From: Halorubrum tebenquichense DSM 14210
GTDB taxonomy: Archaea; Halobacteriota; Halobacteria; Halobacteriales; Haloferacaceae
Length of the DNA stretch: 44,230 nucleotides
Assembly: GCF_000337415.1 (NCBI RefSeq)
Contig: NZ_AOJD01000079.1
Coordinates: forward strand, 1-44,230
Reading direction: 5' to 3'
Shown here: one piece after another, positions 23,627 to 31,190 of the stretch
Position numbering within the stretch: position 1 is the first letter of the stretch
Layout: the number at the start of each line of letters is the position of its first letter
Position numbers and translations under genes: made by a program
The notes under the pieces: model-generated
The model's input: only the letters and a program-made list of their open reading frames with translations
Told to the model about the DNA's origin: nothing
The model's database searches: none

Positions 23627-23956
23627 ATGGCCGACTCCTCGTCTGATCCGCTTTCCGGAATGGATATTGACGCGCTGATCGACGACGCGGCGACGACCGC
23701 CGACGTTAAGACGTTATCGGCGTTCGGATACGAAACTCGGTATCGACTCGTCCGACTACTCGTCGAGGCGGACGGCGCGGTGAGGTTCGACGAAATCACG
23801 CCCTATGTGTCGGTGAGCGATAGCGCCGTCAGCCACGCGCTGACGCTCCTCTGTGACGCTGGACTGGTGGAGAAACGGAAGGATGGGCGGTCGCGTAGTT
23901 ACTCGGCGACGGAACGGGCGGAGGCACTCGTAGACGCTCTCATCCGAACGCGATAG
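23627..23956 (+). CDS. ArsR-family winged-helix regulator without the Cys-x-Cys site
   Basis: A 109-residue ArsR-type protein with the helix-turn-helix VSVSDSAVSHALTLLCDAG and the wing EKRKDGRSRSYSAT. The DNA-binding helix is very like that of the first ArsR, but the Cys-x-Cys arsenite motif is replaced (VRFDEITP), so it must sense something else, use the single Cys in LLCDAG, or act constitutively. It lies between the Rid-like gene and mobA, ending one base from the mobA stop on the other strand. Confidence 0.82.
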   Translation: MADSSSDPLSGMDIDALIDDAATTADVKTLSAFGYETRYRLVRLLVEADGAVRFDEITPYVSVSDSAVSHALTLLCDAGLVEKRKDGRSRSYSATERAEALVDALIRTR

Positions 23957-23957
23957 G

Positions 23958-24566
23958 TCAGCGATCGCGTGTTCTGGAATCGAGTTGAGCCAGATCCGCG
24001 GGGGTGTTGACGTTCACGAGTTGTTCACGCACGGCAGCGGGCAGTTCACGGGCGTTGATCGTCGTCGTTTCCAGCCGGTTGAGGAGTTCTATCGGCCGCC
24101 GCTCACCGGTTTCGAGAAGTGACCGGATCGCTTTGAGGGTCGGTGCTGTCCTGTACCGTCCACAGAGTGGTTGAAGCTGTGCGTCGCAGTCTACCGGTAC
24201 GATCGCATCACCTTCGTCTGTCGCGGCGAGCGCCGCGAGGAGACGGCGATCGACGAGTGGGAAATCGCACCCGATGACGAACGTCCACTCGGATCGGCTT
24301 CGTTCGAGACCGTCTCTGATCCCGCCAAGTGGACCGATCGGCTCGGTATCGATAGTCCAACAGAGCCGCGTTTCGATTCCGGATACGGCCGCTTCGATGC
24401 GGGGACGCTGTGCTTCCCGACAGCTGATGAGGATCCGATCCGTCGACATATCGAGCGTATCGATTACCTGTCGTATTAGCGGCGAACCGTCGAACTCGGC
24501 GAGCGCCTTGTCGACATCGCCGAAACGCACCGATCGCCCGCCGGCGAGGACAAGTCCCGTGGTCAT
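23958..24566 (-). CDS. mobA: molybdenum cofactor guanylyltransferase MobA
   Basis: A 202-residue nucleotidyltransferase. The N-terminal GLVLAGGRSVRFGDVDKAL is the MobA GTP-binding signature (LAGG-x-S/G-x-R-G-x-DK), and GCDFPLVDRRLL holds the metal-binding Asp. MobA joins GMP to molybdopterin, making the bis-MGD cofactor used by all DMSO-reductase-family enzymes, including the Arr and Aio catalytic subunits encoded downstream. The ATG at 24566 starts exactly at the family N-terminus. It is divergent from mobB. Confidence 0.92.
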   Translation of the reverse strand: MTTGLVLAGGRSVRFGDVDKALAEFDGSPLIRQVIDTLDMSTDRILISCREAQRPRIEAAVSGIETRLCWTIDTEPIGPLGGIRDGLERSRSEWTFVIGCDFPLVDRRLLAALAATDEGDAIVPVDCDAQLQPLCGRYRTAPTLKAIRSLLETGERRPIELLNRLETTTINARELPAAVREQLVNVNTPADLAQLDSRTRDR

Positions 24567-24695
24567 CGGCTCAGTCCGCGGAGCGGGTGGACACCTATCC
24601 GGAAGAAGGCCATCGCTCGAATCGATACGCTCCTCGGTGATGAATTCACCGAGGATCTTGGAGTCCTGACAACGCCCCCGCAATCTCTCCGGACG

Positions 24696-24725
24696 CTATT
24701 TATTGATCTACGGACAAATGGAGGT
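24696..24725 (+). promoter_or_regulatory. mobB promoter and ribosome-binding site
   Basis: A TATA-like TATTTATTG (24696-24704) lies about 26 bases before the mobB ATG, and GGAGGT directly abuts the start codon. The two together leave it unclear whether the transcript is leaderless or uses the Shine-Dalgarno sequence. Confidence 0.4.
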
Positions 24726-25457
24726 ATGAAAGTTCTCAGTGTCGCCGGACCGTCGAATTCCGGGAAGACGACCGTCGTTGCGAGGCTCGCAGCCCGACTC
24801 AGCGACCGTGGGACGGTGGGAACCATGAAACGGCTCACCCACGAGCCGGACATCGATACCGACGGGAAGGATACCGCCAGACACCGAGAGGCCGGGTCGG
24901 TGCGTACCGTCGGCGTCACTGACGATGGGGACTGGTTCGGCACCGGTGACAGGTGGACGCTCGAAGATATGCTCAACGACTTCGCGCGCGAGTGTGACTA
25001 CGCGCTCGTTGAGGGGTTCAGTGAAAGCCGCCTTCCGAAGGTGTCACTCGGTGATCGATCGGCCGCGCCTCCGGTGGTGGCTACGGCAGCCGACGCCGAC
25101 GACCTCGCCCTCGGCGAAGTGACGGATATCATCGAGACGCTCCCGTCGTACGAGACCCCGGCGTCCCTCGTGGCGAAGACTCGTGTCTCACTCGAGTCGG
25201 TCGATCACGAGGGCGTCGCGACAGCCACCGTGCCGGTGGCCGAACTGGCTCCCACCGACGACGTGACGGCGCGAGTCGATGCGGCCAACAGGCGCCTCCG
25301 TTCGGTGGACGGCATTTGCGAGGCCCGCGTTCATCATCAGCAGTCGCTCTTCGACGAGCTTGACGACGTTGTTCATCTGGTCGTGCTGGCGGACGACACC
25401 GCGAGAGCGAACGAGGCGATCGGCGAAGCGCTTGGACGACTCTTCACGGCGGCCTGA
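24726..25457 (+). CDS. mobB: molybdopterin-guanine dinucleotide biosynthesis protein MobB
   Basis: A 243-residue protein. The first ~110 residues are the MobB P-loop GTPase (SVAGPSNSGKTTVVARLAARL, then GTMKRLTHEPDIDTDGKDTARHREAG and DYALVEGFSESRLPKV). MobB aids MobA in MGD synthesis. The tail beyond residue ~190 (GICEARVHHQQSLFDEL and HLVVLADDTARANEAI) resembles the second half of MoaE, the large molybdopterin synthase subunit, so this may be a MobB fused to a MoaE-like remnant; that part is uncertain. It is divergent from mobA. Confidence 0.88.
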   Translation: MKVLSVAGPSNSGKTTVVARLAARLSDRGTVGTMKRLTHEPDIDTDGKDTARHREAGSVRTVGVTDDGDWFGTGDRWTLEDMLNDFARECDYALVEGFSESRLPKVSLGDRSAAPPVVATAADADDLALGEVTDIIETLPSYETPASLVAKTRVSLESVDHEGVATATVPVAELAPTDDVTARVDAANRRLRSVDGICEARVHHQQSLFDELDDVVHLVVLADDTARANEAIGEALGRLFTAA

Positions 25458-25495
25458 CAGCCTCGCGTCTGCGGCTCTATCGGAAGGCGGACGGC

Positions 25496-26152
25496 CTACT
25501 GAAAAGCGGCGAGCGCGAGTTTCGATTCGACCGAGTTCAGCCGCTGGGACATCGCCGACTTCGTGATATCGAGCTCCGCGGCGAGCTCGCCGACGCTCGT
25601 CGCCCGCGGCGTCTCATAGTAGCCCGACGCGACCGCCATTGCGGCCGTCTCCTGTTCAATCTCGGTCAGCGTTGAGAGGTCGAGCGTGACGCGGTTCGAC
25701 CGGTCGCCGTCGACTGAGTCGATCCGCGTGAGACGGCGCAACGAAATTTCGTCCGTCGCCTCTCTGAGGTCGTCTATCAGCGCAGAGAGGCGGTCGCGGT
25801 CCGGAAGGAACGCCTCAATGACGACCGCCTCGTCGGTCACGTCTGTAATCTTCGGTATGCAGTCGTACTCGAAGAATATCGGGCAGTAACACTCAGAAGT
25901 GATCTCGGTTTTCGTGTGACGGATCTCGGCATCACCCGGCCCCGCCGCTGTCTTGTCGTGGGGCTCGCGCGTCGCTTCGGTGTGACACTCTCCGCCGGAT
26001 GACTGCCGGTCGATCCGGTCTGCGTCTCGACCGAGATCCTCGACGGGACAGGCGACCGCCCCGGATGCGGACAGCTCGAACTCGACGTAGAGACGACGGG
26101 TCTCCTCCGTGCCGTCATCCTCTCCGGTCGATGATCGCTCTGTCAGTCCCAT
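25496..26152 (-). CDS. NarO/DmsR-type Cys-rich HTH-10 regulator
   Basis: A 218-residue protein ending in the bacterio-opsin-activator-like HTH-10 domain (LTEIEQETAAMAVASGYYETP, then LAAELDITKSAMSQRL). The N-terminal half holds C35, C56 and SECYCPIFFEYDC with C88-x-C90-x7-C98. This CxnCxCx7C pattern is the one described for Haloferax NarO and DmsR, which activate denitrification and DMSO reductase genes when oxygen falls. The ATG at 26152 lies about 28 bases after a TTTTATACT box, so it is preferred to an upstream TTG. By position it is the best candidate activator of the arr operon. Confidence 0.82.
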   Translation of the reverse strand: MGLTERSSTGEDDGTEETRRLYVEFELSASGAVACPVEDLGRDADRIDRQSSGGECHTEATREPHDKTAAGPGDAEIRHTKTEITSECYCPIFFEYDCIPKITDVTDEAVVIEAFLPDRDRLSALIDDLREATDEISLRRLTRIDSVDGDRSNRVTLDLSTLTEIEQETAAMAVASGYYETPRATSVGELAAELDITKSAMSQRLNSVESKLALAAFQ

Positions 26153-26243
26153 ACTCGGTCCGTTCGACAAACTAGTATAAAATTCTGTCTCGGGTTATCG
26201 GCCTTCTGAACGGCTGAGAAGACGGAGTAAGTCAACTCGTTGC

Positions 26244-26579
26244 TCACTCCGCGTCGACGAGGTCGTCGATCCAGGTTAGCACTGCCATCGCTTTCGGGAA
26301 CCCGATCGTCGGCACAGCCAACAGGGCGACGTGTCGCAGCGCCTCGGGGTCGACGCCCTCCTCGAGCGCGCGCCGGACGTGCGAGTGGACAGCCCCCTCC
26401 GACTCTGACCCGGCCGCCAGCGCCAGTTTGACGAGGCGTTTCTCCTCGCCGTCAATCGGACCGGCTTCCGAACAGGCCTTCCCCAAGTCGGCGTATTCCT
26501 CCCACACGTCCGGATGCTCGGCCGCGAGGTCGCCGGCCGTTGACGGGAGTTCGTCGGTGTCTTCGATAGCGTCGGGCAT
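26244..26579 (-). CDS. carboxymuconolactone decarboxylase/AhpD-like protein
   Basis: A 111-residue helical protein with the CMD pattern LVKLALAAGSESEGAVHSHVRRALEEG and EALRHVALLAVPTIGFPKAM. The CxxC of peroxidase-active AhpD is replaced here (SEGAVHSH), so thiol chemistry is not expected, although the Glu and the His residues remain. Small CMD proteins are often hexameric with varied or unknown roles. It sits between two HTH-10 regulators on the same strand, each with its own upstream gap. Confidence 0.82.
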   Translation of the reverse strand: MPDAIEDTDELPSTAGDLAAEHPDVWEEYADLGKACSEAGPIDGEEKRLVKLALAAGSESEGAVHSHVRRALEEGVDPEALRHVALLAVPTIGFPKAMAVLTWIDDLVDAE

Positions 26580-26662
26580 ACGATTATATTCTGGAATCGG
26601 TGGTAAAAATCCAGACGACCGTTGCCACGAAGTGACGATACCGTCTCAATCGGTCCGGCCGG

Positions 26663-27067
26663 TCACTCTCTCCGGTCGAACTCGTCCGTCGAATCCGACG
26701 ACTCTTCGCGGGCGATCTCCTCGACCACCCGCCGAACGATGGTCGCCTCGGCGCCGTGAAGCCGCTGTGAGACCGCGGACTTGGAAACGTCGAACTCGGC
26801 CGCGAGGTCCGTGAGCGTCGCCTCCCGCGGGTCGGAGTAGTACCCGGCTTCCACCGCCCGAAGGAGCGTCCGACGCTGTACCGCGGTCAGCTCCTCGGGA
26901 TCGATCGAGACCGTCGACCGCTCCTCGTCGCTGATATCGCGGATCCGCGCCCCGTCGACGTTGAGGTCCGCGATGGTCCCCAGCACGGCCGCGATGTCGG
27001 CGCCGGGATCGATCTCTATCGAGACCGTGTGTCCGCCGCCGTGATCGTCCGCGTCGTTCGTGGCCAT
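26663..27067 (-). CDS. HTH-10 (bat-type) transcriptional regulator
   Basis: A 134-residue protein with a short N-terminal sensing region and an HTH-10 domain: LTAVQRRTLLRAVEAGYYSDP, then LAAEFDVSKSAVSQRLHGAE. It lacks the cysteines of the neighbouring NarO-like protein. Its promoter (TACTATAGTA, about 25 bases upstream) is a perfect palindrome. It faces the arr operon from the other strand, so it may control arr, itself, or both. Confidence 0.8.
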   Translation of the reverse strand: MATNDADDHGGGHTVSIEIDPGADIAAVLGTIADLNVDGARIRDISDEERSTVSIDPEELTAVQRRTLLRAVEAGYYSDPREATLTDLAAEFDVSKSAVSQRLHGAEATIVRRVVEEIAREESSDSTDEFDRRE

Positions 27068-27086
27068 CGGTATGTCTGTCTACTCA

Positions 27087-27096
27087 TACTATAGTA
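27087..27096 (-). promoter_or_regulatory. palindromic TATA element of the HTH-10 gene
   Basis: TACTATAGTA is a perfect ten-base palindrome about 25 bases before the ATG at 27067, so the TATA box itself forms the dyad. A regulator binding here would exclude the TATA-binding protein. Confidence 0.4.
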
Positions 27097-27269
27097 CTGA
27101 AAGAATCAAACCGATGTCGATGAATTATGTAGGTCATTAAATATCCTGATGGATCCGCCTGACGGTCATCGTTCCGCTCCCGAACACGACGCTCGCGCTT
27201 CGCGGTGCCTGCTCGCGGGGATCACTCACGCCGGTCGGTACGGCTGTGCAACGCCGAGGATCTGCTAAT

Positions 27270-27301
27270 AGTATATAAACACCTGTAGTATTCAGGAGTA
27301 T
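27270..27301 (+). promoter_or_regulatory. arr operon promoter with AGTAT repeats
   Basis: TATATAAAC (27272-27280) is the best TATA match before the arr genes, giving a leader near 30 bases. Three copies of AGTAT start at 27270, 27287 and 27297, the last two ten bases apart, one helical turn. The imperfect dyad CCTG-N7-CAGG (27282-27296) lies just after the TATA box. These are candidate sites for the HTH-10 regulators encoded upstream. Confidence 0.5.
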
Positions 27302-27332
27302 CTACTGGGGGGCCGGGTTGTAATTCACAGAT

Positions 27333-27578
27333 ATGCGTCGAGACCATGAGGCTCCACCCGATATCGAAGACGCCAAGTTCGACGGCTGGGCCGAGAACCG
27401 GCTCGGCGACGTCGAACATGACACAGAACTGGGCAAAAAAATGGGAAAAGACGCCATCCGCCTTGCTCGGGGCGAGATGAGCGAAGAGGAGTTCCACGAG
27501 AAGTACCACGAGCAGGTAAAAAACGAGTTCGGTGTCGACGATCGACCGACGAAACCGGAGGGGTTCGACGATGAGTAG
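27333..27578 (+). CDS. small acidic protein of the ferredoxin N-terminal-domain type, first gene of the arr operon
   Basis: An 81-residue protein with no cysteines. The motif GKDAIRLARGEMSEEEFHEK, ending NEFGVDDRP, recalls a short domain that precedes Fe-S subunits or stands alone near molybdo-oxidoreductases in haloarchaea. It overlaps the catalytic subunit gene by eight bases, so it is translated with it. An assembly or docking role for the reductase is plausible but unproven. Confidence 0.65.
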   Translation: MRRDHEAPPDIEDAKFDGWAENRLGDVEHDTELGKKMGKDAIRLARGEMSEEEFHEKYHEQVKNEFGVDDRPTKPEGFDDE

Positions 27579-30309
27579 CGACGGACTCGACCTGACGAGG
27601 CGGGACGCGCTGAAGGCCGGCGGCGTCGCGGCCGCGGCGCTGGGGATCGGCGGCAGCGCGTCATTCCTGCAGGAGGCCGAAGCGCAGTCGACTAGCCTGG
27701 AGTACGAGGAGGTGCCGACGGCCTGCTGGATCGGGAAGATGGACTGTTCGGCCACCGCAAAGAAGGTCGGCAACCGAGTGATCAAGTACGAAGGCAATCC
27801 AGAGGATCCGCGGACAGAGGGCTCGCTCTGTCCGAAGGGACAGGCCCAGATCGAGCAGGTTTACAACCCCTACCGGGTCAAGGCCCCGCTGAAGCGGACC
27901 AACGAGAAGGGCCAGCATGGCGAGTGGCAGGAGATCAGCTGGGACCAGGCGATGGACGAGATCGGCGAGGACCTGAAGGCGAAACTCGAAGACGACCCCC
28001 GGCGGGTGGTCTTCCAGGTCGGCCGAAAGAAATCGCCGCAGTGGCAGGAAGACGCTTGGGTCACAGGGACGAGCAATAAGTACGGCAGCATGGAGAAGTA
28101 CGGCCACGGCGCGACCTGTTCCGACTCGGGATACCGCGCCCAGGAGCTGATGTTCGCCACCCACGGCGTCTCGGAGACCGACTTCGAGAACTGCGAGTTC
28201 TTCATCGGCTGGGGGCACAACATGACGCAGGGCGGTGGTGCACACCAGTGTCAGATCGTTTGGCCGAAGCAGATCGCGGACGCCCGCGACGACCAGGGAA
28301 TGGAGACTGTCGCCATCGATCCACAGCGTCGTAACTCTGGGCCCTACACCGACCAGTGGCTCCCGATCGAGCCGGGCACGGACATGGCGTTCTGGCTGGC
28401 GTTCAACAGCGTCCTTGTTCGCGAGGGGTACATCGACGAGGAGTACCTCACGACCGCCACGAACGCGCCGTGTCTCGTCGCGACCGAAGGCGACGAGGAA
28501 GGCCACATCCTCCGGACCGACGACGCCGAAGACCCCGGCGAGGAGTACACCTGGGCCGACGGCGAACTGGTCTGGGACGAACAGGCCGGTGAAGCGGTTC
28601 CCCACGAGGAGGCGTCGTCGCCCGAGAACGTCGCGCTGGAAGGGACCTACGAGGTCGACGGGACCGAAGCGCGGCCGGCCTTCGACCTGTACCTCGACCA
28701 GATCTCTCAGTACGACCCCGAGTGGGCCGCCGATATCACCGATCTCGACGCCGACACCATCAACGAGCTCGCCGTGAAGTGGGGCGAGAAGGCGAAGATC
28801 GGTGCCACCGTCGAGGTCGACGGCATTGAGATCCCCTACCGGCCGGTGGGGATGCACGGCTACCACGTTGCCCAGCAGGAGATGGGGGTCCCGACGACGA
28901 TGGCGCACTACCACGCCGCGATGCTGGTCGGGGCGGTCGACGTCGTCGGCTCCACGCGCGTCCGGAAGGCCAAGTACGACGGTCCCAAGGACTACCGCGA
29001 GCCGTTCCGCGATCAGGCGTTCCATCCCGAGAAGATCACACCGAACCCGGACGGACCGTCGCTGGGCGGGAGCATGTTCCACCCGATCGATTCGACGGCG
29101 TTCTCCCAGAGCCACGTCAGCCAGACGAACCCCGACAAGTACAACCTCCCCTACGAACCGGAGGAGATGGCGTGGATCGTCCAGATGGCCAACCCGGTCA
29201 CCTCGGCTCCGGGAATCGAGACCGTCATCGAGAGCATGAGCAGGGTCGACACGACCGTCGTCGTCGACCCGTGGTTGAGCGAGACGGCCGACGTCGCCGC
29301 AGACTACGTGCTGCCGGCGGCAACCGCCGACAAGCTCCAAGGCCCGACGGGTGGCTGGAGCGGCTACGCCGACATCGAGCACATCCGGTTCCCCTCGATG
29401 GACCCGCTGTGGGACAGCAAGCCCGACGCAGAGATCTTCATTGAGATGGCCAAGGCGGTCGACGCCTACGAGGAGTACGTCCTCGACATCAACGACGAAC
29501 TGGGACTCGACGGGACCGAGTACGCCTACTCCGGGGCTGACGAGACGCCCGACGACCCGAGCGAGTTCCTGCGTGACGGACTCGACCGGTGGGCGAAGAC
29601 CAAGGGCAAGAGCCTCGACTGGTTCCGCGAGGGCAACGTCATCACCAACGAGTGGGACGTCGGAGACGGCAACCGGTACGCCTACACCTGGGGGATGGAC
29701 AACGGCTACGGCGAATTCAATCCCTACGACGCCAAACACGAGTTCTACAGCGAGACGCTGTTCCGACTCGGCGAGCGCGTCGAGGAGCTGTTCGACGACT
29801 CGAAGTTCGACGACCCCGAGTCGGAGTTCCCCTACCTCCAAGACTACAACGCGTACCCGACCTGGCGCCAGCCGACGTTCAAAAAATCCCCCGAGGAGTA
29901 CGACTTGACGCTGTTCAGCTGGCACCAGATCGAGCACAAGCAGACCCGGACGGCGAACAACAAGCTGCTCAACGAAATCGCGCCGAAGAGCGCGTTTCGG
30001 CTGAACCCACAAGACGCGGACCGTATCGGTGTCGAGAACGGTGACGAGGTCGTCCTCGAAACCCACGACGCCCAGAACGACGAGGCGTATCAGGTAGGGG
30101 GCGTCGTGATGATCCAAGACGGCGTCAAACCCGGCACGGTCGGTGTCCCGCACCACCACGGGAGTTGGAAGGACCCCGAGAGCGAGGCGCTCGACGAGGG
30201 GCCGAGCATCAACTTCGCGATTCCCAGCGGGCCGGGCTACCTCGGCCTCGACAACGGCCAGGCCTTCCAGGTCCGTGCGAAGGTCGAGCCCAAGGGAGGT
30301 GACAACTGA
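27571..30309 (+). CDS. arrA: respiratory arsenate reductase-like catalytic subunit (DMSO reductase family)
   Basis: A 912-residue molybdopterin oxidoreductase. It opens with a Tat signal (TRRDALKAGGVAAAALGIGG), so it is exported folded. The Fe-S motif is CWIGKMDC then C87: C52-x6-C59-x27-C87, so the second cysteine of the usual C-x2-C-x3-C is a Gly. The likely Mo ligand is C183 in GATCSDSGY. The last domain (FSWHQIEHKQTRTANNKLL and later) is the cofactor-binding C-terminal domain. With an ArrB-like Fe-S protein, an NrfD anchor and a TorD chaperone next to it in an arsenic island, respiratory arsenate reductase is the best call; polysulfide, thiosulfate or tetrathionate reductase and ArxA are the alternatives. 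The ATG at 27571 begins the Tat peptide. Confidence 0.72.
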   Translation: MSSDGLDLTRRDALKAGGVAAAALGIGGSASFLQEAEAQSTSLEYEEVPTACWIGKMDCSATAKKVGNRVIKYEGNPEDPRTEGSLCPKGQAQIEQVYNPYRVKAPLKRTNEKGQHGEWQEISWDQAMDEIGEDLKAKLEDDPRRVVFQVGRKKSPQWQEDAWVTGTSNKYGSMEKYGHGATCSDSGYRAQELMFATHGVSETDFENCEFFIGWGHNMTQGGGAHQCQIVWPKQIADARDDQGMETVAIDPQRRNSGPYTDQWLPIEPGTDMAFWLAFNSVLVREGYIDEEYLTTATNAPCLVATEGDEEGHILRTDDAEDPGEEYTWADGELVWDEQAGEAVPHEEASSPENVALEGTYEVDGTEARPAFDLYLDQISQYDPEWAADITDLDADTINELAVKWGEKAKIGATVEVDGIEIPYRPVGMHGYHVAQQEMGVPTTMAHYHAAMLVGAVDVVGSTRVRKAKYDGPKDYREPFRDQAFHPEKITPNPDGPSLGGSMFHPIDSTAFSQSHVSQTNPDKYNLPYEPEEMAWIVQMANPVTSAPGIETVIESMSRVDTTVVVDPWLSETADVAADYVLPAATADKLQGPTGGWSGYADIEHIRFPSMDPLWDSKPDAEIFIEMAKAVDAYEEYVLDINDELGLDGTEYAYSGADETPDDPSEFLRDGLDRWAKTKGKSLDWFREGNVITNEWDVGDGNRYAYTWGMDNGYGEFNPYDAKHEFYSETLFRLGERVEELFDDSKFDDPESEFPYLQDYNAYPTWRQPTFKKSPEEYDLTLFSWHQIEHKQTRTANNKLLNEIAPKSAFRLNPQDADRIGVENGDEVVLETHDAQNDEAYQVGGVVMIQDGVKPGTVGVPHHHGSWKDPESEALDEGPSINFAIPSGPGYLGLDNGQAFQVRAKVEPKGGDN

Positions 30310-31190
30310 TGACACAACTCGGAATGGCGATCGACTTGGAGCGGTGTTACGGCTGCCGGGCCTGTATGGAGGCCTGTAAGGTCGAGAACAGCACGCCTCG
30401 CGGGGCGTTCTGGATGCACGTGTTCCGCTTCGAGGAGGGCGAAGCGCCGGAGACCACCCAGACCAACATGCCCCGGCCGTGCCAGCACTGCTCGGAGCCG
30501 TCCTGTGCGTCGGCCTGTCCGACCTCGGCGCGGTTCAAACGCGAGGAGGACGGTATCGTCCTCACTGACTACGACCGCTGTATCGGCTGTCGGTACTGCG
30601 AGATCGGCTGCCCGTACGGCGTCAACTACGCGCAGTTCGAACACCCTGAGGACGCTCAGTACGGCTACGGCTCCGAGTCCGTGGAACACGCCGGCGACGA
30701 CACGCATGGCTCGGGCACCTTTGCGGAGGCGCTCGGCGACGAGGCGCCCGGCGAGGGTAAGCCGCCGTGGCACGACCCGATCCACGATCAGCCTGTCGAG
30801 CCGCGGGGGACGCAGATGTCCGGCCCGCAGCCTGAGGGCGTGATGAGCAAGTGTACGATGTGTGCGCACCGGCAGGACAACCCGGAACGCGGCCAACAGG
30901 GGACGACCGCCTGCGCGCAGACATGTCCCGTCGACGCGATCAAGTTCGGAGACATGGAAGACCCGGATAGCGAACCCCGACAGCACCTCAAAGAAAAGAG
31001 TTCGTCGTCGACGTTCAAATTGCTCGAAGACCGCGGCACCGAGCCGAATGTCGTCTACATCGGCGACGAGCCCGGTGACGACGCCCGCACCATCGAGGAC
31101 GCGGACACGTTCAAGGACCCGCAGGAGGCCATCGAGATCGAAAAGAACCCGCCTGAGAGCCGCTCGACCGACGTGGAGGTGGGCCAATGA
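30309..31190 (+). CDS. arrB: four-cluster ferredoxin subunit of the arsenate reductase
   Basis: A 293-residue electron-transfer subunit. Cysteine groups for four [4Fe-4S] clusters are visible: CYGCRACMEACK, CQHCSEPSCASACP, CIGCRYCEIGCP and CTMC with CAQTCP. This is the ArrB/DmsB/PsrB pattern, passing electrons from the membrane subunit to the catalytic subunit. It has a long insertion rich in acidic residues between clusters and an acidic tail. It has no signal peptide and would leave the cell by riding with the Tat-borne catalytic subunit. The start overlaps the arrA stop (TGATG). Confidence 0.9.
   Translation: MTQLGMAIDLERCYGCRACMEACKVENSTPRGAFWMHVFRFEEGEAPETTQTNMPRPCQHCSEPSCASACPTSARFKREEDGIVLTDYDRCIGCRYCEIGCPYGVNYAQFEHPEDAQYGYGSESVEHAGDDTHGSGTFAEALGDEAPGEGKPPWHDPIHDQPVEPRGTQMSGPQPEGVMSKCTMCAHRQDNPERGQQGTTACAQTCPVDAIKFGDMEDPDSEPRQHLKEKSSSSTFKLLEDRGTEPNVVYIGDEPGDDARTIEDADTFKDPQEAIEIEKNPPESRSTDVEVGQ

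Noticed and set aside
27661-30315. Very long open frame (884 codons) on the minus strand opposite the arrA gene
   Set aside because: It mirrors the codon pattern of arrA, contains long runs of Val, Leu, Arg and Gly with no domain, and is what GC-rich third positions produce on the opposite strand.
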